From assembly GCA_030035585.1 (NCBI GenBank), contig CM057481.1, forward strand, positions 10,255,128-10,319,127: a stretch of 64,000 nt of DNA, in the 5' to 3' direction. Position numbers and translations under genes: made by a program. The number at the start of each line of letters is the position of its first letter. Position 1 is the stretch's first letter. Under the pieces are notes generated by a model. The model made no database searches. It was not told the origin of the DNA and saw only the letters and a list, made by a program, of their open reading frames with translations. Positions 1 to 10,866 of the stretch are shown here, piece by piece. The DNA is from Dugong dugon (lineage: Eukaryota; Chordata; Mammalia; Sirenia; Dugongidae).

Positions 1-74
1 GATTCCCTCTTCCTCCCGACTGATCTCCCAGCTCTCACTGGGACCATAATAAACATAGTTACTGTCTATGAAAT

Positions 75-205
75 TACTGCCATGTGTCAGCCCTTTACCC
101 AGCTTCTTTCTAATTGTCACCTCAGCTCTTTGAAGTTGGTGCTATCACGTCCTAATTGCAGATGGGGAAACTGAGGCTCTGAGAGATTGAGTAGCTTACT
201 TGATT
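75..205 (-). repeat. MIR relic
   Basis: The stretch reads like the reverse complement of the mammal-wide MIR SINE: a 'gatggggaaactgaggctctgagag' type block near 160-185 followed by a 'gtagcttact' block. It is diverged and has no target duplications. It could also be an L2-linked MIR3 variant. Confidence 0.6.
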
Positions 206-233
206 GTGGAAGATATTTTGGTGGTCCTTATTG

Positions 234-445
234 TGGTGGAGTATCTGCATGGTGCAAATGGTTAACACACTTGTCTGCTAACCAAAAGGTTAGCAATCCA
301 AGTCCACCCAGAGGTGCCTCAGAAGACAGGCCTGGCTATCTACTTTTGAAAAACCAGCCATAGAGAAACCCTATGGAGCCCAGTTCTACTTGACCTATGT
401 AAGGTCGCCGTGAGTCGAAGTCAACTTGGCAGTTTGGTGTTTTTG
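234..445 (+). repeat. AfroSINE (type B, 'GGGTGGTGCAAATGG' head)
   Basis: The tRNA-derived head (gcatggtgcaaatggttaac, then gctaaccaaaagg) is followed by the 'ccacccagaggtgcctcagaag' middle and the RTE-like tail ending in a 'cgccgtgagtcgaagtcaac' block. The head is damaged at its first bases, so this is an old copy. The family is specific to Afrotheria and was mobilised by RTE machinery. Confidence 0.88.
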
Positions 446-774
446 GTCCCGTGTGGAAGACAGAGAAGCACACTGAGTGATCCACAGTGGTGTGGACGTA
501 AGGTTACTTCCAGGATGACTCAAGCACGTGGGGGTTTAGAGCTGTCAGGGACCCCAGGAAACAGCCAACCTCATGAATGACCAGCATGGAAACTGGTGAC
601 CAAAGAGGTCGCAGGACTTGACCAAAGTCATCATGGGAGTCCAGGGCGAGAATTTGAACCTAGGTCTCTTACCATATCATATAGCCTCAAACGTTTGACG
701 CTCAAGTAGACTCTGGCATCCGACACCTGCTAAGTTGAGAAAGGACTGAGAATTACTAATGTTCTACTTCGTAA
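446..774. other. Non-coding flank, no recognised element
   Basis: No gene, RNA or clear repeat is recognised. A phrase near 640-665 (gcgagaatttgaacctaggt) weakly resembles the interior of a MIR, but not enough to call. Confidence 0.5.
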
Positions 775-1003
775 TTGGAACTGCAGGTCCTGGAAGCAAA
801 GCACTTGTGTTTGAACCTTCAATCTGCCACTTAGTAGCTGTGTGACTTTGAGCAAGTTGCTTGAACTCTCTGTGCCCCAGTTTCTCCCACTATAGAGGTA
901 CCTGCCTCATAGGGTTGTTGTAGGATTATATGAGCTCCTTGATGTGGAGTCTAAGAACAGTGCCTGGCAGAAAGCAAGCCCTCAATCGGTGCTAGCTATT
1001 AGC
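775..1003 (+). repeat. MIR
   Basis: This is a nearly full MIR in sense orientation. It has 'ctgccacttagtagctgtgtgac', 'gagcaagttgcttgaactctctgtgcc', 'cctcatagggttgttgtaggat' and the terminal 'acagtgcctggca' core, in the expected order and spacing. Confidence 0.85.
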
Positions 1004-1014
1004 ATCATTTTTTT

Positions 1015-1140
1015 TCTTTTGAGCTCCTGTGACTTGCCAGGCATCTTTCAGCACTGGTATGCCTGAATAAGATAGAATGATCCTTGCCCTTGTGGAGTTT
1101 ATGGTCTAGTGGGGGAAACATTAAAAAAATAAAGAAGCTT
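1015..1140 (+). repeat. L2 LINE 3' fragment
   Basis: The segment contains a 'gccaggcatctttcagcactgg' block followed by 'gatccttgcccttgtggagt' and 'tctagtgggggaaaca', the usual order of the L2 3' region. A short AAT microsatellite (about 1147-1162) follows. Confidence 0.65.
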
Positions 1141-1210
1141 TAAAAATAATAATAATAATAAATGAAGCTCATGATTTGGTTTAGTATTTCTAGTTCCAGT
1201 TGGTGTTAAC

Positions 1211-1535
1211 AGGGCACTATTTCAGTGACTGAATTCTCATCTTCCATGCGGAAGACCCAGGTTTGATTCCCGGCCAGTGTACTTCATGCACAGCCACCGC
1301 CCATCACCGATGGAGGCTTGAGTATTGCTATGGTGCTGAGCAGGTTTCAGAGGAGCTTCCAGACTAAGACAGACTAGAAGGAAAGGCCTGGCGATCTCTT
1401 TCAAAAGTCAGCCAGTGAAAACCCTGTGGATCACAACAGTCTGATCTGCAGCTGACCATGGGGATGGCTGATGGGGTTGCTCTGAGTCAGGGGCTGACTC
1501 AGCAAAGACTAGCGACAATAACGTTTAGAGGTAGC
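1211..1535 (+). repeat. tRNA-Gly-headed SINE, long form
   Basis: The 5' 70 bp match a degraded glycine tRNA: an A-box-like 'ttcagtgactgaattctc' and a B-box 'ggtttgattcccggcc'. A family-specific body follows ('cagccaccgcccatc', 'gatggaggcttgagt', 'cagtgaaaaccctgtggatcac'). The 3' end approaches the RTE-like tail ('tgagtcaggggctgac'). Two relatives lie at 19646 and 22644. The head is too mutated to be a functional tRNA gene. Confidence 0.8.
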
Positions 1536-2294
1536 CGTAATGGATATTTGCTTTTAGCTCTGATTTTGACAGATGTGTGACATCAATGTAAATATTTTGT
1601 GTCAGAAGTCTGGCCTGGCAGTGTACAGAGCCGTCCACCCTGAGAAGCCTGTGGTGCCCAGCATTATACACCGTGGACCATCTGAATTGAACCAGCCACA
1701 GTCCTGCCGCTTGGGTGTAAAGCAGCCCAACACCAGGGAGCAGAGACGAAACCATGACTAGGGGAAAATTCACAAGGCAGTAAGACTTCGTCCGATGAAG
1801 GAGCAGACAGCTTTCACAGTCACAGCAGCCCCGTAGGAAGGGGACAGAGTAGGAACCAAATGTCGTACAGATAACACAGGCGCTATTCATCCAGGGTCCT
1901 ATTTTTAAGTGACAGTGGTATATTTTTGGCCATTCCCATCCCATTGATGGTCCAGCTCCAATTTCCCTTTAGAGTTTTTTTTTTCCCATGGTTGATTCTA
2001 CTTCTGTTTCAACTTCTTTGTTCTACTCTTTGATATTGAAGGAATCTATCTGCATATGCATTTCCTGACAAATGGCCCCTTATAAAATATTACCATACTG
2101 CACTCACTCATAAAAACATGATCTGCCTGTACCAAGCATGCTGATTTTAGACAAGGGTGCTTTCGTCAGTGAGTGCTATTATCATTTTTATTTGAAGACT
2201 TTCCTGAAATAAAATAGCACAAACTTGAGACAATATTCCATACACACTGCAGTCTTTACTGGGTTTATAGAATCATGGAATCATAAGCGTTCAT
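1536..2294. other. Unique non-coding sequence
   Basis: No gene or recognised repeat. Both strands contain short open frames across 1525-1944, but they have no recognisable protein, no splice context and no codon structure, so they are treated as chance. Confidence 0.6.
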
Positions 2295-2425
2295 GATTAA
2301 ATTGCCTTATTTTACGGTTTCAAGTAATTGAACTTCAGAGAGGCTAATTGGCTTGCCCAGGGTCACACAGTGAGTTTAGTGGTAGAGCCAGAATTGGACC
2401 CTACATCTTCCTCCAGTTTAGATCA
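2295..2425 (-). repeat. MIR relic
   Basis: Contains the reverse-complement MIR block 'cagagaggctaattggcttgcccagggtcacacagtgag' (2336-2374) and a following 'tggtagagccagaattggac' block. This is the conserved central MIR domain in antisense. Confidence 0.8.
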
Positions 2426-2604
2426 CTTCACTTTTCACTGTGCTGCTGCTTTTATATGTGCCCAACAGTCAAATCAAGATTTGAAATCATGGGATTAATT
2501 CTTTGTCTTTGCAGGCAAGGAGAATGGAAATGGTCCCCAAAGTCTGTCATTTTCCCTCTAATTCATTGACAAAAATGGAAGTAGGATTATTTATTTTCCA
2601 GGAA

Positions 2605-2845
2605 CTTAATAACAGTATGGATTATGTGCTAACCTGGTGCCCAGAATGCTGATATTTGTATTGTCTCCTTAAACTATTGATGTGTTTTATCTCATTAAAA
2701 TCCCGAAACTCTCGTATACCCATTTTACAGATGAATAAACTGAGGTTTGGCACGGTTAAATAAATTGTCCAAAGTGATATAGTTAGCAAGGTGCTTGAAT
2801 CCAGACTTCTCATTCTAGGCCTGTGTTCTCCTGTGTTCTACTGGG
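2605..2845 (-). repeat. MIR (near full length)
   Basis: Antisense MIR with 'gtgctaacctggtgcccaga', 'cccattttacagatgaataaactgagg', 'gtccaaagtgatatagttagcaagg' and the tRNA-end block near 2800-2830, in the right order. Confidence 0.75.
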
Positions 2846-4880
2846 AACTGAAGGGTGAAGAGTTGAATATTCCAGAAAGAAACGTTTGCTGTGGAGCCAG
2901 AGTGGAAGGGAAATACCTTATTCTTCAAAAATTAACGTTGTCACAAGACAATGCATTTATAATTTATTTTCCATTTACGAGCTAATGTACTGGAGCAGTC
3001 TGTAGGTGTTTTTTTTTTTCCCCCGTCACTGTGTAACTTTGCACCTTTCATATTAAAAGTTTCTCTAGGAAATGAGAGTTAATTTGGGGAAAGGAAGCCT
3101 CAATTATTCCTGCTTCCAGCTGGTACAGATGCTTGACCTCCTCAGACAGGTTGAAGGGAGGATGTGGTCCTCTCTCTGCTGAGCTCATAGGCAGGAGATG
3201 TGTCTGCATTCAGGTGGGGTGGGGGCGAGGGAGGGAGGAAAAGGATGTGGTGTTTGGAGCTCATAACTCAGGAAATGTGATGGCACCTAATTTCAGAGTG
3301 GCATGAGGCAAGCATTTGGGGAAAGAATAGTGAGCTATTGTTGCGGGCTTTTTTTTTTTTTTTAATGGGTGGGTTGTTTTTATAAAGTTTTATGAACAGG
3401 AAACTGAAGCCAAGTGCTGATCCCTTTGGTTTTTTGAGCTCTGCAAGCATCATTTTCGTATTTATTTTTGAGTCTTGGTGACAGGCACTTCCTGTAGCAC
3501 TTCTGGTGGTAAAATGTAACCAGACACCCCAAATTGCTTTTCATAAGAGCAGCAGAATGCAAGCGAAGAGTCGTAGTTTTAGATCTTCTCGATAAACGTG
3601 ATGGCGCAGAATAAGATCCCTCCGCAGCCCAGGGAGAAAGAGAGCGCCTTCAGTAACCGAGGTCATCTGAAGAATGTTTTCCTTTAAAAACATTCTAGAA
3701 AAATCTGCCTAACATGTGGGAAACCTCTGACACGCATTAATATGGATCTTGGCTGTGGCAAAGAAAATACAGATCGAATTCCCCTTCTCCCCTGAATTAT
3801 AAAAACCCAACCTCCCGAGCCGTCGTTTCTCCTGGAAGGTCACTTCGTCTTAAAGAAGGTGGTCCTATCTGTTGTGTGTTTTAGATGCACTGAGCCAACG
3901 TTTCGGACATCTGGCTGCCAACTTCGGACAAATTAAAAGCCTGTTTTGCTCCTGCAGGGCATTTACTCATTGCCTACCTTGTAAAAGTTATGTTTTATTG
4001 CGTTTTCCTGGCACCAGAGCAACTCTTGTGCCTACCCATTGCATTTGGCTTTTCGGAGCCTACAGGCAGCACTAGGTTATTAAAGTTCAAGAAGGAAGCC
4101 GTGTGATATGTTGGCTTTACAATTTTAATTCTCCTTACCTTCCCTCCCTTCCTCCCACTCACGGAAGGACGAGTTTCGCTCACCATGCACTGTCTCTAAA
4201 CCAGATTGAGCTCTCTAAGCATCCCTTGGGAGAAGCCAGGGGAGGAAGCATGACCCTCCCTTGGTGGAGCAGCCAGCCGAGAAGCTTCATTCCTTCTTCA
4301 CTGGTCTCCTTGGATAAGAAGGCGTTGAGTCCATGATTTCACATCCGCCCGTGAACTTCAGATTACCACCATGTTTGCTCTTGCGGAAGCGCCAGACAAA
4401 CATCCCTCCTCCCCTTAAAAGCCAGCCTCTCGGGGCCCCACTCAAGAGAGCCAAGTTTTGATATAAATAGCACTAGGTATGAGCATGACAAATTGAAAAG
4501 AAAATGTTTTTTGTGGCTTAGCCTGCACTCAAGAGTCTAGAGAAGGAAAACGAAGAAACTTCCTTTAGAAGGAAGGAAAAAGGTAGATGAGCATGTTGCA
4601 GGGTATCTGAAAATAAATTCTTTGACAGCCCTCTGCCACCAGCCTTTTAGTCCCCCTGACAAGTCCACCCTGTTTAGAAATTAGCTTATATTGCTGGTGT
4701 GTGTAAAATGCTGGAGGGAACTGAAAGCTCTTGGTATTATCACAGAATGCTCCATACCCTTACCCTGCAGGAGTCAGCCCTCAAAGTGTTTCCATGAGTT
4801 TTGGTCTTTCCAAGCAGCTGAACATTAGAGACTCTTGTCTCCCCTTCAGAATGTCTTTTAACAGCCCACTGTGGTATCTT
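2846..4880. other. Repeat-poor unique flank
   Basis: About 2 kb with no recognised interspersed repeat apart from oligo-T runs (for example 3349-3363). No exon-like frame is convincing. The part around 3590-4090 has higher sequence complexity, several CpGs and no repeat signature, so it could hold conserved regulatory DNA; this is inference only. Confidence 0.5.
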
Positions 4881-5085
4881 GGAGTCCCTGGGTGGCTCAA
4901 AAGGTTAAATGCTCAGCTACTGACCAAAAGGTTGGAGTTCGAACCCACCCAGAGGCACCTCGGAAGACAGGCCTGATGATCTGCTTCCCAAAGGTCACAG
5001 CCTTGAAAACCCTATGGAGCAGTTCTACTCTGCACACATGGTGTTGCCAAGAAGCGGAATGAACTCCATGGCAATCGATTGCTCG
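4881..5085 (+). repeat. AfroSINE (type B)
   Basis: The head 'ggagtccctgggtggctcaa', the 'gaccaaaaggttggagttcgaacccacccagaggc' block, 'cttgaaaaccctatggagcagttctactctg' and a degraded RTE-like tail are all in order. Confidence 0.92.
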
Positions 5086-5224
5086 GTTAGTTGGTAGTAT
5101 TCTGTATATCACTTCCCAGCCCCATCTTGGAAACTTTAAATATGCCATCCTTTCTTACAAAAATTCTTCTTTTATGTTTACCTCCTCCATGACATGTTCT
5201 CTGATTAGATCCATTTCCATTTGG

Positions 5225-5379
5225 TTTTTGTTTCAACAAATGTGGATCCAGCACCTACCTTAGCATGATAGGAGCTGGAGCTACTGTGGTGAACAAGATA
5301 GATAAGGTCCCTCCCCTCTTGTAGCTTGCAGCTGGGCGGTGGAGATAGACATTAAATAAATAACTATGAGCAGAATAAG
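5225..5379 (+). repeat. L2 LINE 3' fragment, left part
   Basis: Reads 'aacaaatgtggatccagcacctacc', 'ggagctggagctactgtggtgaacaagatagataaggtccctcccctc' and 'gagatagacattaaataaataac', which is the L2 3' region in sense. It is interrupted by an LTR at 5380 and appears to resume at 5988 ('atgagtactggtgaagg'). Confidence 0.75.
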
Positions 5380-5987
5380 TGTCACAGATTGAGTCATGTG
5401 CCCCCAAAATATGTGTCAACTTGGCTAGGCCATGATTGCCAGTATTGTGAGGTTGTCCTTCATTTTGTGATCGGATTATCCTCCATTTTGTGACGTGTTG
5501 TAAATCCCTAGCCTCTATGCCTGTGGTTATGGTCCCATTTGGGAGTGAGCTGTCTGTTATATTAATGAGACAGGATTAGGTATCTTTAATGAGGATTAGG
5601 GTGGGATGCAACACCTTTACTCAGGTCACAGTCCTGCTCAGTTGTAAGGGGAGTTTCCCTGGGGTGTGGACTGCATACCTTTTATCTTACAAAAGATAAA
5701 AGGAGAGAGAAGTGAGCAGGAGAGAGGGACCTCCTACTACCACAGAAGAAGAGCCAGGAATGGAGCACATCCTTTGGACCTGGGGTCCCTGTGCTGAGAA
5801 CCTCCTAGACCCAGGGGAAGATTGATGAAGACCCTCCCCCTCAGCGGACAGAGAGAGAAAGCTTTCCCCTAGAGCTGACACCCTGATTTCGGATTTCTAG
5901 CCTCCTAAACTGAGAGAATAAATTTCTGTTTGTTAAAGTCATCCACTTGCAGTATTTTTGTTATAGCAGCACTAGATAGCTAAGACA
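5380..5987 (+). mobile_element. Solo LTR, MaLR/ERVL-like (copy 1)
   Basis: A 608-bp LTR beginning TGTCACAG and ending CTAAGACA, with a 'gggtccctgtgctgagaa' block and the conserved 3' part 'gagagaataaatttctgtttgttaaagtcatccacttg'. The latter includes a polyadenylation-like AATAAA. Flanking 5-mers are ATAAG and ATGAG (4 of 5 matching), consistent with a worn 5-bp target duplication. No internal retroviral coding region is attached. The same family occurs at 6901-7380 and 44369-44755 in reverse. It splits an L2 fragment. Confidence 0.85.
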
Positions 5988-6090
5988 ATGAGTACTGGTG
6001 AAGGAGAAGTAAGGGCATAAAGCAAGGGTTCCCAGCATAGGGATCAAGGATGGCCTCAGATGAGAGGAATTAGCCAGATGAAGCCATCAG
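5988..6090 (+). repeat. L2 LINE fragment, right part
   Basis: Continues the L2 3' region after the LTR with 'gaaggagaagtaagggcataaagc' and 'ggatggcctcagatgagagg', typical of the L2 3' domain. It is assigned together with 5225-5379 as one interrupted copy. Confidence 0.55.
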
Positions 6091-6299
6091 ATGGGTTGTA
6101 CTTGTTATGCCAGAGTTAAAGAACTACATGATAATGTAATAAAAGTCGGTGAACTAGTGACTGGTGCTTCGATTACCCATCTATTGCCATGGCTTTTGGC
6201 TCAGTCAGAACAGTGGACATGTAAGACCTGTGTTTGCTTAGCTTGGTTTTGGACATGAAATGGACATAATTCAAATACAGCAGCAGCCATCTTAACTCC

Positions 6300-6440
6300 A
6301 AGACCAGTTTGCCATAGAGTTGATTCTGACTCATGGCAACCCCATGTGTGTCATAGTAGAACTGTGCTCCATAGGTTTTCAGTGGCTGATTTTTTGGAAG
6401 TACATTGTCAGGCCTTTCTTCCAAGGCATTTCTCTTCTTG
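6300..6440 (-). repeat. AfroSINE 3' part (type B)
   Basis: In antisense it has 'gttgattctgactcatggcaaccccatgtgtgtcatagtagaactgtgctccataggttttcagtggctg', ending at the 'ttccaaggcatttctc' block. The head is missing here and the element abuts the RTE 3' end at about 6440. Confidence 0.85.
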
Positions 6441-7545
6441 TTGTTAGGTGCCATTGAGTCGATTCCGACTTACAGCCACCCCATGTACAACAAAACGAAA
6501 GACTGTCTGGTCCTGTGCCATACTCATAATTGTTGCTATGCTTGAGCCCACATTGCAGCCACTGTGTCAATTCATTTCATTGAGAGTCTTTCTCTCTTTT
6601 GCTTACCCTTTACTTTGCCAAGCATGATGCCCTTTTCCAGGGACTGGTCCCTCCTGATAACAGCCCAGAGTACATAAGATGAAGTCTCACCATCCTTGCT
6701 TCTAAGGAGCATTCTAGGTGTACTTTTTCCAAGACAGATTTGTGTGTTCTTCTGGCAGTCCATGGTATATTCAGTATTCTTTGCCAACACTGTAATTCAA
6801 AGGTGTTAATTCTTTGGTTTTCGTTATTCATTGTCCAGCTTTTACATGCATATGAGGTGACTGAAAACACCATGGCTTGGGTCAGGCATACCTTAGTCCT
6901 TGTCTTAGTCACCTAGTGCTGCTACAACAGAAATACCACAAGTGGATGGCTTTAACAAAGAGAAATTTATTTCCTTACAGTAAAGTAGGCTAAAAGTCCA
7001 AATTTAGGGTGTCAGCTCCAGGAGAAAGCTTTCTCTCTCTCTTGGCCTTCTCATCAGTGTTCCCCTGGACTAGGAGCTTCTCGGCACAGGGACCCCAGTC
7101 CAAAGGACAAGCTCTGCTCCCGGCACTGCTCTCTTGATGGTATGAGGTCCCCCTGTCTCTCTGCTCACTTCTGTCTTTTATATCTCAGGAGATTGCCTCA
7201 GGACACAATCCAGTCTTGTAGCTCCAGTCCTGCCTTGCTAACACAACTACCACCCATCCTCCCTCATTAACATCATAGAGGCAGGTTTACAACGTACAGG
7301 AAAATCACACAGTACCAGGAATCATGGCCTAGCCAAATTGATACACACATTTTTGGGGGGACATAATTCAAACCATGACAGTCCTCAAAGTGACGTCTTT
7401 GCTTTTAACACTTTAAGGAGGTCTTTTGCAGCAGATTTGCCCAATGCAATATGTCATTTGATTTCTTGACTGCTGCTTCCATGGGTGTTGATTGTGGATC
7501 CAAGTAAAATGAAATCCTTGACACCTCTAGGTAGACTCAAACCGC
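6441..7545 (-). mobile_element. RTE-type LINE, 3' part with ORF2 remnant, split by an LTR
   Basis: This is the 3' end of a non-LTR retrotransposon of the RTE clade, read on the minus strand. A remnant of the reverse-transcriptase C-terminal region at 6610-6912 carries the RTE hallmarks 'YACKSWTM', 'FELQCWQRIL' and 'PWTARRTHKS'. The 3' end (6441-6520) resembles the AfroSINE tail (gagtcgattccgacttacag), which explains how RTE proteins could mobilise the SINE. The copy is 5'-truncated, has stops, and is interrupted by the LTR at 6901-7380, after which RTE sequence resumes to about 7545. It cannot be active. Confidence 0.85.
6901..7380 (-). mobile_element. Solo LTR, MaLR/ERVL-like (copy 2), inserted in RTE
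   Basis: A 480-bp LTR that on the minus strand begins TGTCATGG and ends CTAAGACA. It is flanked by a perfect 5-bp duplication GTCCT (6896-6900 and 7381-7385), and RTE sequence continues on both sides. It lacks internal coding sequence, so it is a solo LTR. It is closely similar to 5380-5987 and 44369-44755. Confidence 0.92.
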
Positions 7546-7603
7546 CAACCTTTTGGTTAGCAGCCAAGTGCATTAACCATTTGCACCATCCAGGCCTCCG
7601 CTC
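7528..7603 (-). repeat. AfroSINE head fused to RTE
   Basis: On the minus strand the tRNA-derived head (tggtgcaaatggttaatgca, gctaaccaaaaggttggcgg, then 'gtctacctagaggtg') passes directly into RTE ORF2 sequence ('tcaaggatttcattttac') with no SINE tail. This may be a truncated insertion or a template-switch chimera. Confidence 0.75.
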
Positions 7604-8180
7604 TCAACTCAACTCCCACTTAGCCAAAGTGCTCAGTTAACCTACACTCTCCAACCCTATGTCGGATGCCCATAGCACACTACACACTTTCAGCTGATGG
7701 GCTGCTCGCTAGCACACACAGGTGACCTCCACTCCCACCAGATGAAACATATTCTTGCCAGGAGTCCCAGAGCCTGTTTCTGCTGGTTGAACATGGTCTG
7801 TAATTAATGTCTTCTGCACTCATCCCCCCACAGCCCCAGATCTTTTTCAAGTGAACATCTCAAGCCACCCGCCCTCCTCCCATTCTGTACTGGTACAGCT
7901 AATTTTTTAAAAACTTAAATGCAGTCATGCCTCAGGCTATGAAGATAAACATGCTTTTAATTGTAACTCTGGGTACTAGATTGTAAATCAAGTCCTGAGA
8001 GCCAGAATATACCTCCTGGTGGGTGGTTTATTTGGTAGTTTACTCAGAGTACAGAATCGCGTATTTTTCATTGCACACCCAATGCTCACATAAGTGTGTC
8101 ACATGTTGCCTGGCACACGATAGTTCCTCAGTACACGTTGGTTTGGGTGAGCAAATAGGCAGCTCCCTGTGCCTATTCTG
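7604..8180. other. Unique non-coding sequence
   Basis: No gene or convincing repeat recognised in this 577-bp stretch. Confidence 0.5.
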
Positions 8181-8184
8181 AATG

Positions 8185-8440
8185 TTCACGCTACAACCAT
8201 CGGGCTACACTTATTGCTGGGAACCTCTCGCCTGAAGATCCGCATCAGAGTGTTTCTAGATGGGGGACCCAGGTTCATTATTGGGCTTGCTGATAATTCC
8301 AATTCACCACACTGTGCTGTTCAAACTCTGCTCTTTGAGGGTGTTTATAAAAAATACAGATTTCTGTGGTTTGTTGCCAGTGATTCCAATACAGGAGATC
8401 TGAGGTGGGGCCCAGGAATATGGGTTTTATAAACCTCTTG
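8185..8440 (+). repeat. hAT-type DNA transposon relic (MER5-like)
   Basis: The segment 8340-8435 resembles the MER5-type non-autonomous hAT consensus: 'tacagatttctgtggt', 'ccagtgattccaatacaggag', 'tctgaggtggggcccaggaatatgggtttta'. Sequence to the left may belong to the same or a neighbouring relic. No terminal repeats are intact. Confidence 0.55.
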
Positions 8441-9655
8441 GTTGATTTCACTGCAGGTGGTCTCTGAAAATACTGTCCCTAATTGCCCGGAACACGTTTC
8501 TATAAATGTGCATGTTTTCAAATCCAGGCGAGACGATATGAATACTGCTGTATTTCATTGTTATACACAGCACCTCCCCCCCATTTTAACTTCTCTGGAC
8601 TTGAGATGTGTCTTACAATTGATCATGTGTTATCATTTAATTCACAACTTTTTTTTTCTTTCTTGCATAAAATAATGGCACATATTACAGTCTGTACCAC
8701 CCTTAGGTTTGATGAAATATAATATTTTGATTACTGAGTTTGTAGTTGCTAGAAAACACCTCCACTTTTATATCCAAAACTGGAATTTACATATTTTAGG
8801 TTCTAATTTCTGTACTTAATGGTTAGTACATAAAACCTACATAATGCATACATTAGCTGAGGTAGATAAATAGATTTGGAATATAACAAATTTATTGAAT
8901 TCTTGGTCCAAAAATATGAAATTTCTCTCAAACAAATGTAGACTATCCAGAGTTCAGAGACCCGTTAGTAGCGTACAGAAAATATTCTAAAGGGCTGGCT
9001 TAATTCTATGAGCAAAACACGTATGCCGGTAGTAATAAGTTCAAATTGGAGAAGGCCAGGATTCTTATTGCAAAATCTTGAGTGAGATAGATTTCCAGTC
9101 ACACAAGCTGTGCAGGCACAAATACCATTTATCAAGAAGACAGTAAATTAAACCCTTTGGGGTTTTTATTTAATCAGTGTGTTTGTATTTCTAACTCCCA
9201 AAGCAACTAGAATATGGAGGTAAAGGTTGTCCTGGGAAAGACCAAGCTTTGAAAAATTTATTTCTCCTTTGCTGATATCTTCTTAAAGTATTATCTTCCA
9301 TTGAAATTTTAACTTTCACTGGGCTTTTGAGGTGCATTTTTGTATCTGAAGCAATATATGAGAGTTTTCTTCTCTCCCCACCTGCTAATCCCTATGTTCC
9401 TCTTTATTCTTTACCCATTTTGTGTTTTATGGAATCTGCCATTCAGTTAAGGGTCAGGATTGGGCATCGGGGAAGATTTGAGTCATGTCAATATCCTGGG
9501 GCTCCTTGACACGCAGGCGTTTCTTCTTTGCTTCACCAAACCTACACTGACATTTGACATCAGTTAATGATCAGGGTCTAAAGTGAAAATATCCTTGAGG
9601 ACAAAACCAAAAGTCTTTTTGGCTCTGATGCCATATTTTACTTCTCCCTCATTAA
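8441..9655. other. AT-rich unique sequence
   Basis: About 1.2 kb of AT-rich DNA without recognised gene or repeat. No splice-flanked coding frame found. Confidence 0.5.
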
Positions 9656-9659
9656 TACA

Positions 9660-9885
9660 GGGTTCCTTAACAGTGACACTGTTGACATTTGGGGGCTCTT
9701 AATTCTTTGTTGTTTGGGGCTGTCCTGTGCATTGTAGGATATTTAGCAGCATCCCTGACCTATTCCCACTAGCTGCCAGTAGTACCTTCCCCCAGTGCAA
9801 TAAAAAAAAAGTATTCAGATATTGCCAAATGTGTCCCCTAGGGGACAAAATTGCCCCCACTTGAAAATCACTTCTCTAATGAACC
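9660..9885 (-). repeat. hAT-Charlie-type non-autonomous DNA transposon
   Basis: In antisense it carries 'ggctgtcctgtgcattgtaggat', 'tttagcagcatccctgacc', 'attgccaaatgtgtccc' and 'ggggacaaaattgcccccacttgaaaatcac', the near-complete consensus of a MER-type hAT element of about 200 bp. The same family occurs in sense at 56978-57192. Confidence 0.8.
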
Positions 9886-10857
9886 ACAGGCTAAGAAATG
9901 CACCTGTCTATAGTATATCAGAGCAAAACACTTATTCTTTTTTTTTTTTTTAACTTAAAGCCTCAATTATTTTTGCATTATAGCTAATAATCCACAGGAT
10001 TAACTTAATCTGGGAGAGAGACTCTATCACTTAACTGGTTTTTCAGACTTGTTTCAAAAAAAGAAATCTTTAAGAAAATGAACAAATTAAGTCTTCCAGG
10101 TTTAGAATACCCAGGGATATATTTTCATGACTCTAGCCTGGAGCCAGTGAACATATATGCCTAAGGGGAGAGTAGTAGAAGTGGTGTGATCTTAGAGATA
10201 ATCATTGCTTCATGTGTGCCTTTTTTACCTGCCTGGCGTGAACCACAGTCACGAGCTCCCAGCATTCACTGCCAGAACTTCTTCATGCTTTTAACAACCC
10301 TCCCTCTCCATCAAGACTGAAGTCACAGAGGAGAGTGATCTTGGTCATTAACTGGGAATGTCACCCAAATGGAAGGGGAGGGGAGAGGTGTTGGAACAAG
10401 TACCTGCATGACCATGTCAGATTAGCGGGGTAAGAGTTTGCTCCAGCTGCCAAGAAAGCAGACAGAGGCACATGTGTTCAAAGACCAGGCTTTGAGGGAT
10501 CGGCTGCTATCACTTGAGCCTCCTTCTGCAAATGTACACCTCATAGTAGAGGTTACAGTTGAAAGGTCATGTTTTAAAGTCGACCTTATTCTTTGGGCGG
10601 GTGTGTATTAAACGCTGCCCACCATAGGGGCTCAGGAATAGGTAGAGAATTGGAGAAGAGAGATGGGGCTAACTGAGTGCTGACCTGTAATAAGCACCCA
10701 TTATGTATTGAATGAATGAATGAACAAATGAACTTTTAAGAAAAAAGGAACCCACTAACCCTGATGTTAAATATAATGCTGACAGGATAAAGCATAATTC
10801 CAGTAGCTGAGAGGACTGTCACACCCACTGTTGCTTCTCAAGTTTTAGCCTCACGCT
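9886..10857. other. Unique non-coding sequence with a GAAT microsatellite
   Basis: No gene is recognised. An imperfect GAAT/AAAT tandem tract lies at about 10706-10734, and an oligo-T run at about 9939-9951. Confidence 0.5.
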
Positions 10858-10866
10858 GGGCCTGCT

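Noticed and set aside
1211..1285. tRNA-Gly gene candidates at 1211, 19646 and 22644
   Set aside because: Stems are mismatched and each is followed by a SINE body and tail; they are SINE heads.
6610..6912. Possible coding gene with a reverse-transcriptase-like C-terminus
   Set aside because: It is a truncated RTE remnant, interrupted by an LTR and lacking the catalytic domain.
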